A stretch of 64,000 nt of DNA, taken from positions 38,794,501 to 38,858,500 of the forward strand of contig NC_134108.1 in NCBI RefSeq assembly GCF_040939455.1, in the 5' to 3' direction. The notes beneath the pieces were generated by a model that worked only from the letters and a program-made list of their open reading frames with translations, was not told the origin of the DNA and made no database searches. Position numbers and translations under genes: made by a program. This stretch comes from Microcebus murinus. Taxonomy: Eukaryota; Chordata; Mammalia; Primates; Cheirogaleidae. This document shows, in pieces, positions 58,086-64,000 of this stretch (positions are counted from its first letter, which is position 1; every line of letters starts with the position of its first letter).

Positions 58086-58101
58086 CAACTTTGTTCTTTT
58101 T
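58086..58101 (+). repeat. Alu target-site duplication, right
   Basis: CAACTTTGTTCTTTTT, repeat of 57744-57759. Confidence 0.93.
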
Positions 58102-59229
58102 CAAGATTTTTTTGGCTATTCTTGATCCTTGATCTTTTGCATTTCCATATGAATTTTAGGATCATCTTATCAATGTTTGCATAAAAGGCAGCTGTGGTTT
58201 TGATAGAGAAAATGTTGAATCTATAGGTCATTCTGGGCAGTATTTATATCTTGCGACCTTGGTAAACTCACTTAATAGTCCTAATAGTTTTTAGTGAATT
58301 TTTAAAAATTTCTAAAGACAGGGTCATGTCATCTATAAATAAAGATAGTTTTATTTTTTCTTTTCAATCTAGAAACACTGTCTTTATTTTACTTGCCTAA
58401 TTATCTTGACTAATACATTGCTGAATAAAAATGGTGAGAGAAGATATCTTTGTCTTGTACCTTAACTTAAAGAGAAAATATTTAATTTTTTATCCTTAAG
58501 TATGATGTCAGTAGTGGGTTCTTTGTAGATATCCTTTAACAGGTTGAGGAAGTTTGCTTCTAATTCTAGTTTGTTGAGTATGTTTCATCATGAAAGGGTG
58601 CTGAATTAGTCAAATGTCTTTTCTGCATCTGTGGAGATGATCATGTGGTTTTGCCCCTTATTCTATTAATATGATATATCACATTGATTCATTTCCATAT
58701 GATTTCCAGCCTTATACTACTGGGACAAATCCCACTTCGTATGATCCCTTTTATATGCTGCTGGATTCAATTTCCTGGTGTTTTGTTAAGGATTTTTGCA
58801 TCCATATTCATAAAGCATAATGATCTATAATTGCATTTTCTTTTGATGCTTTTGCTTTATTGTGGTATCAGTAAGATTGGTGTCATGGAATGATTTTGAA
58901 AGTGTGACTTTTTCTTCTTTTGTCTGAAAGAGTTTATGAAGGACTGGTATTTATTTTTTATATATTTGGCAACTTTCACCAGTGAAACCAGCTGAGCTCA
59001 GGTTTTTCTTTTCCTGAAGTTTTTAAGTTACTAATTCAATCTCTTGCTGTATGTCTATCCAGATTTTTTATTTTTTCTTGAGTCAGTTTTAGCAGTTTGT
59101 CTTTTTCTAGGAATTTGTCCATTTCATCTGGCTATCTAATTAATTTATTGGCACATTGTTGTTCATAGTATTCCTTTGTAATTTGTTATTTCTGTAAGAT
59201 CCTTAATGATGTCCCCTCTTTCATTCTTT

Positions 59230-59356
59230 TTTTAAATATAGATATATATATTTTTTATTTCAGCATATTATGGGGGTACAAATTTTAAGGTTTCAATAAA
59301 TGCCCTTTCCCCCCTCCCTCCACAAGTCTCAGTTTCCAGCATGACCATCCCCAAGA
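59230..59356 (-). mobile_element. Short L1 3'-end insertion, young family
   Basis: 127 bases that match the end of the intact L1's 3' UTR in reverse. Shared words include TGTGGAG-style purines, GGGCATTTATTGAAACCTTAAAAT, GTACCCCCATAATATGC and AATAAA. TTTCATTCTTT sits on both sides (59219-59229 and 59357-59367), an 11-bp perfect duplication. A severely 5'-truncated insertion of the same lineage. Confidence 0.93.
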
Positions 59357-61324
59357 TTTCATTCTTTATTTTGTTAATTTTAGACTTCTTTTTTTTCTTA
59401 GTGTAGATATAATATTATCCATTTTGTTGATATTTTCTAAGACCCAACATTTGGTTTCATTAATTTTATTCTAAAGTTTTTCTATTCACTTTTCATTTAT
59501 TTCTATTCTAATCATTTTTATTTTCTTTCTGCTTGCTTTGAGTTAATTTTCTCTCTCTTTCTTTAATGGAAGGATGATTTGATTCTTTCTTCTTTTTTAG
59601 TATGTGCATTTACAGCTATATATTTCCCTCTAGGTGCTGCTTTAGCTATATCTCATAAGTTGTGCTATACTTTTTGTTGTTCTTGTTCTCATTCATCAGA
59701 AGGAATTTCTAATTTCTTTTATGATTTATACATTGACTCATTATTTAGTAACATGTTTAATTTTCACATATTTGCGCTTTTTCAAAATTTAATTTTGTTG
59801 TTGCTTTCTAATTTAATCCATTGTGTTTAGAGAACATACTTTGTATGATTTTATTTGCCTATGTTTGAGCATATGATTAATCATGGACAATGTTTCATGT
59901 GCACTTAAAAAAATTATGTTCTATAGATGTACATTAGTTCTAGTTGGTTTACAGTGTTGTCCAAATCTTCTATGTCATTGTTGATCTCCTGCCAATTTTT
60001 TCTATCTAGTATTGAAAGTGGATTATGGAAGTCCCCAACCATTATTTTTAAATTGTTATTTTTTTCCTTTAATTTTGCCAGTTTTGCTTCATGCATTTTG
60101 GGGCTCTGTTTTCAGGTACATATATGTTTATAATTTTTACATATTCCAGATGGATTTAACATCTTAACATTATGAAATATCCCTCTTTGTCTCCAGTAAC
60201 ATTTTTGTTGTAAAGTTTATTTTGTCTGGTATTAGTGTAACCACTCCAGTTCTCTTATGGTTGTTGTTTCCATGGTATGTCATTTTTCACCCTTATTGTC
60301 AGATTATTTCTATCCTTGAATTTAAAGAATATATCCTATAGACAGCACACATTTCAATCTTATATTTTCATCTAATTTCTAATTTCTGTCTTTTGATTGG
60401 GTGTTTAATGCATTCATATTAATTATTACTAGTAATATGTTTTGGTTGACACCTACCATTTTGCTTTTAGCTTTCTATGTGTCTTATGTCTTTCTTTTTC
60501 TGTTCTTTGCTGCCTTGTTTTGTATTAAGTGAATATTTTCTAGTGTAATATTTTAATTCCTTCAAGAATTTTTAATTATATATTAGCAAATTATTTTCTT
60601 TGTGTTTGATTTAGGGCTTTCAAAGTACATGTTAACCTATAAAACCTACTTCAGATTTATACTAAGTTAATTCTAATGAAATAAAAAAATTTACTCCTGT
60701 GTAGCTCTATTACATACGCACTTTATTGCTATTATTGTTATATACATGTTAGATCAATGTATGCCATAAATCCAATTATACATTGTTATAATTACTTTAT
60801 ATAATCTTATGTCTTAAAGAAGCTGAGAGAATAAAGGACAAGTATATATTTATAAAAATTGTTACATTAACTTTCCTATTTACTATTTGTAATTCTTTTT
60901 GCTTCCTCCTGTAAATTTGAATTACCATTTAGTGCAATTTCCTAACTTCAATACAACTTTACCTCCACCTGCTTCCTTTGTGCCATTATTGTCAAATAGA
61001 TTAAATTTCTGTAAGTCCAAATGTACAATTAATATTGCATAAAATTTTTCTTTAAGGTAAGAGAAGAAATATTCAATTGCATGGTTTATAATTACCTCTG
61101 CATAATTGCCTAAGTAGCACTCTTTTTCTACATGTGGATTAGAATTAATGTCTGTTGCTATTTGCTTCAGGATGAAGAACTCCCTTTAGTATTTCTTGTA
61201 AGGCAGATCTGTTAGCAACAAAGTCTCTCAGCTTTTGTTATCTGGGAATGTCTTTATTTCACCCTTATTTGTGAAAAATATTTTCCTATATATAAGATTC
61301 TTTACTGCAGTATTTATTTATTCA

Positions 61325-61640
61325 TTATTTATTTATTTTGAATTTTTTATAGAGGCAGAGTTAGAGTGGTAGAATGCAGTGGCTAGAGTGCTAGAATGCA
61401 GTGGCTAGAGTGCTAGAATGCAGTGGCACTATCATTGCTCAAGTGATACTCCTACCTCAGCCTCCTATGTAGCTGGAATATAGGTGCATGCCACCATGCC
61501 CAGCTATTTTTTTTTTTTTTTTTGGTAGAGATGGGGTCTTGCTATCTTCCCAGACTGGTCTCAAACTCCTGGCCTTAAGTGATTTTCCTACCTTGGCCTC
61601 CCAAAGTCCTGAGATTACAAGACTGAGCTACTGAACCCAT
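61325..61640 (-). mobile_element. Alu with internal 22-bp tandem expansion
   Basis: Reverse Alu (CACTATCATTGCTCAAGTGAT, CTCAGCCTCCTATGTAGCTGG, GTAGAGATGGGGTCTTGC, CTTGGCCTCCCAAAGTCC). Within it the unit GTGGCTAGAGTGCTAGAATG plus CA occurs exactly twice (61379-61400 and 61401-61422), after a shortened copy at 61364-61378. Confidence 0.88.
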
Positions 61641-62647
61641 CAAGTATTTTAGTTACAACATTTCTAAATGTCATCGCATCACCTTCTATCCTGCATTTTT
61701 TTCTGATGAGAAGTCACCAGTTAATGCTACTTGGGTTTTCTTGTACTTCATGAGAGGTTTTGGGGGTTAATTTTTGTTTTGGGGGGTTTCTACTTTCAAG
61801 ATTGTCATTGTCTTTCAACATTTATGTATGATTTGTATGGGATGGATGTATTTGCATTTATTCTATTTGAAGTTCTTGAATGTGTAGATTAATTTGTTTA
61901 TAAAATTTGAGTTCTCAGCCATTATATTTAAAATTTTTTTCTGCCCCTTTCTCTCTCTGTCCTCCATCTAGTACTCCTATTATGCCTATGTTGATATGCT
62001 TAATGTTTCCCAATATTTCTTTGATAATCTCCTAATTTTTCTTCATTATTTTTTCTTTGTTTTTAAAATTCCATAATCTATAATTCTAGTATTAAATATT
62101 AATTCTTTTTCTAATTCTTTCTGCCAGCTCAAATCTATTGTTGAGCACATCTTATAAATTTTTACTTGGTCATTTTACTTTTCAACTTCATTTGAGTTTT
62201 TTAAGAAATAAAATTTCTATTTTTTTATTGATATTCTATATTTGATGTAACATTGTCATCACACCTTTCTTCAATTACTTATGGATGGTATCCTTCTGTT
62301 CTTTGTGTTTATTTATAATGGCTGCTTTGAGGTTTTTACCTGTTGATTCTCATATCTGGACCCCTTCAAAAGCAGCTTTAGTTACCTGCTTTTTTTGTTG
62401 TTGTGTATGAGTCACTCTTTCCTATTTTTTGTATGTTTCATAATTTTTGGCTTCGAAATGAAAATCTTAAATAATATATTGTAATAACTTCTGCTTACTG
62501 ATCCCCCTCCCTCCACTGTGGGTTGATTTTGCTGCCATTTGCTTAGTGCTTTGTTTATTTGTTTAGTGAGTTAGCTATAGTGTCTCTGTGAAAGTCTAGT
62601 TTTCCTCAGTGTACAGCCTCTGAAGTCCCTATCAAATATTCTTTTCT

Positions 62648-64000
62648 TTTTTTTATTTCAATAGATTTATGGGGTACAAGTGTTTTGTGTTACATGGAAG
62701 AATTGTATAAGGCTGAAGTCAGGGCTTTTATTGTACTCATCACCAGACTAGTGTACATTTTACCAGATAGGTAGATTTTTATCCCTCAGCCCTTAGTAGA
62801 AAGTTTCTACTTTCAAGATTGTAGAAATCCCCCTTTTAGTTTTCAATGTCTGTTACACTACTTTATGATCATACATACCCTTCATTTAGCTCCCACTTAT
62901 AAGTGAGAACATGTGGTATTTGTTTTTTCATTCCTGAGATACTTTACTTAGGATAACAGTCTCCAGTTCCATCCAAGTTGCTGCAAAAGACATTATTTCA
63001 TTCTTTTTATGGCTGAATAGTGCTCTATGGTTATAAATATACCACATTTTCTTTAGCTACTCATCAGTTGATGAGAACTTACGTTGGTTCCATATCTTTG
63101 CGATTGTGAATTGTTCTGCTATGAACATTTGAGTGAGGTGTCTTTTTTAAAAGATGACTTCTTTTCCTTTGGGTAGATACCCAGTAGTGAAATTACTGGA
63201 TTGAATGATAGATCTACTTTTAGTTCTTTCAGGAACCTTCATAGTGTTTTCCACAAAGGCTGTACTAATCTGCATTCCCACCAACAGTGCACCCATGTTA
63301 ACACCAATTGTTTTTTGACCTTTTAATACTTGCCATTCTGACAGGGATAAATAAGGTAGTATTTCAATGTGGTTTTAATCTGTATTTTTCTAATGATTAG
63401 TGCTATTGAGCATATTTTCAGATGTTTCTTGGCCATTTGCCTTTTTTTTCTGAAAAATATCTGTTTGCGGTTTTTTGCCCACTTTTTTATGGGATTATTT
63501 GGTTTCTTCTTGTTGATTTGTTTGAGTTCTTTATAGATTCTGGATATTAGTCCTTTGTTCAATGTATAGTTTGTGAATATTTTCTCCCATTTTATAGATT
63601 GTCTATTTACTCCATTGATCATTTCCTTTGCTATTCAGAAACTTTTTAGTTTATCTCATTTATTAACTTTTGTTGTTGTTGTAATTGCCTTTGGGGTCTT
63701 TGCCATAAATTCTTTGCCTAGGTCTATGTATAGAAAAATTTTTCCTATGTTTCCTTCTAGAATTTTTATGGTTTCAGGCCTTACATTTAAGTCTTTAACT
63801 CATCTTGAGTTAATTTTTGTATATGGTGAGAGGTAGGAATCCTGTTTCATTCTTCTGCATGTGGTCATCCATTTTTCCCAGCACCATTTATTGAATAGGG
63901 CATCCTTTCCCCAGTGTATGTTTTTGTCTGCTTTGTCAAAAATTCATTGTTTATACCTAAATGGTTTTATTTCTGGGTTTTCTATGCTATTCCCTTGGTC
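62648..64000 (-). mobile_element. L1, 3' UTR and ORF2 end, runs off the window
   Basis: Minus-strand L1: TTTTATTTCAATAGATTTATGGGGTACAAG (tail side), CTCCCACTTATAAGTGAGAACATG, GTCTCCAGTTCCATCCAAGTTGCTGC, GGCTGAATAGTGCTC, and further ORF2 text to the last base. A 99-codon open piece (63323-63622) encodes the ORF2 Trp-Glu-Lys-Ile-Phe region but is otherwise broken. It abuts the older L1 at about 62640. Confidence 0.93.

Larger units (their letters stand above)
56850..62640 (-). pseudogene. Long old L1, ORF2 through 5' region, broken
   Basis: A decayed L1 on the minus strand. The ORF2 C-terminal part lies near 56870 (GATTTGCATTTCCCTAATGAG), the RT part at about 57.2-58.9 kb (TTGCTTCTAATTCTAGTTTGTTGAG, GAGATGATCATGTGGTTTTG) and the endonuclease part near 59.9-60.1 kb, where a minus frame still reads Gly-Asp-Phe. 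Upstream parts come next (GAAGAACTCCCTTTAGTATTTCTTG near 61170, TGCCCCTTTCTCTCTCTGTCC near 61942). Four later insertions interrupt it: SINEs at 57010, 57760 and 61325, and an L1 piece at 59230. The 3' UTR end is missing. Confidence 0.85.

Noticed and set aside
61786..62822. 20-base identical string GTTTCTACTTTCAAGATTGT at 61786-61805 and 62803-62822
   Set aside because: It is striking, but the two sit in different L1 copies rich in similar words, so a shared origin or chance in AT-rich DNA explains it well enough.

Overview
This window looks like intergenic DNA from a primate of the lemur/loris group (Strepsirrhini), most likely a lemur. Two young Alu elements (23163-23487 and 57760-58085) share an insert between their two halves, built around TTAATTGGCCAACT followed by a TA run. 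They also share the right-arm wording GCTGACGCCACGGCACTCACTCTAGCC. From memory, both are typical of lemur Alus. The young L1 3' ends also read like strepsirrhine L1. The species call is an inference, not a database match. The DNA is AT-rich and packed with repeats. I found no exon, tRNA, rRNA, CpG-island promoter or host protein gene that I could defend.

The standout feature is a full-length, apparently intact LINE-1 retrotransposon on the + strand (about 38279-44787, 6.5 kb). It has a GC-rich 5' UTR with a YY1-like AAGATGGC near its first base, an uninterrupted ORF1 (334 aa, RNA-binding chaperone) and a 41-nt spacer. An uninterrupted ORF2 (1291 aa) follows, with endonuclease, reverse transcriptase and C-terminal cysteine region. 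The 3' UTR carries a perfect hairpin and two G-tracts, then AATAAA and a poly(A) tail. Perfect 16-17 bp target-site duplications bracket the element. The catalytic residues I could check are all present, so this copy is a candidate active source element. It lies inside the reverse transcriptase region of a much older, broken L1, which also contains a 220-bp GGA/GAA/GCA triplet repeat.

Layout: 0-18 kb holds old elements (MLT1 LTRs, L2, many MIRs, an ERV-type LTR) with long unrecognised stretches. An inverted repeat of about 180-190-bp arms sits at 6.4-7.4 kb. 18-19.3 kb has an Alu and a truncated L1. 19.3-36 kb is sparse, with a young Alu, an MST LTR, MIRs and L1 pieces. 36-47 kb is the L1-in-L1 nest. 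47-55.6 kb is mostly unrecognised AT-rich sequence. 55.6-64 kb is a stack of L1s with Alus and a short young L1 fragment inserted in them. The last L1 runs off the window end.

Functionally, the only plausible working unit is the intact L1. Its ORF1 and ORF2 proteins would act together on their own mRNA, and the same kind of machinery would have mobilised the young Alus and the 127-bp L1 fragment nearby.
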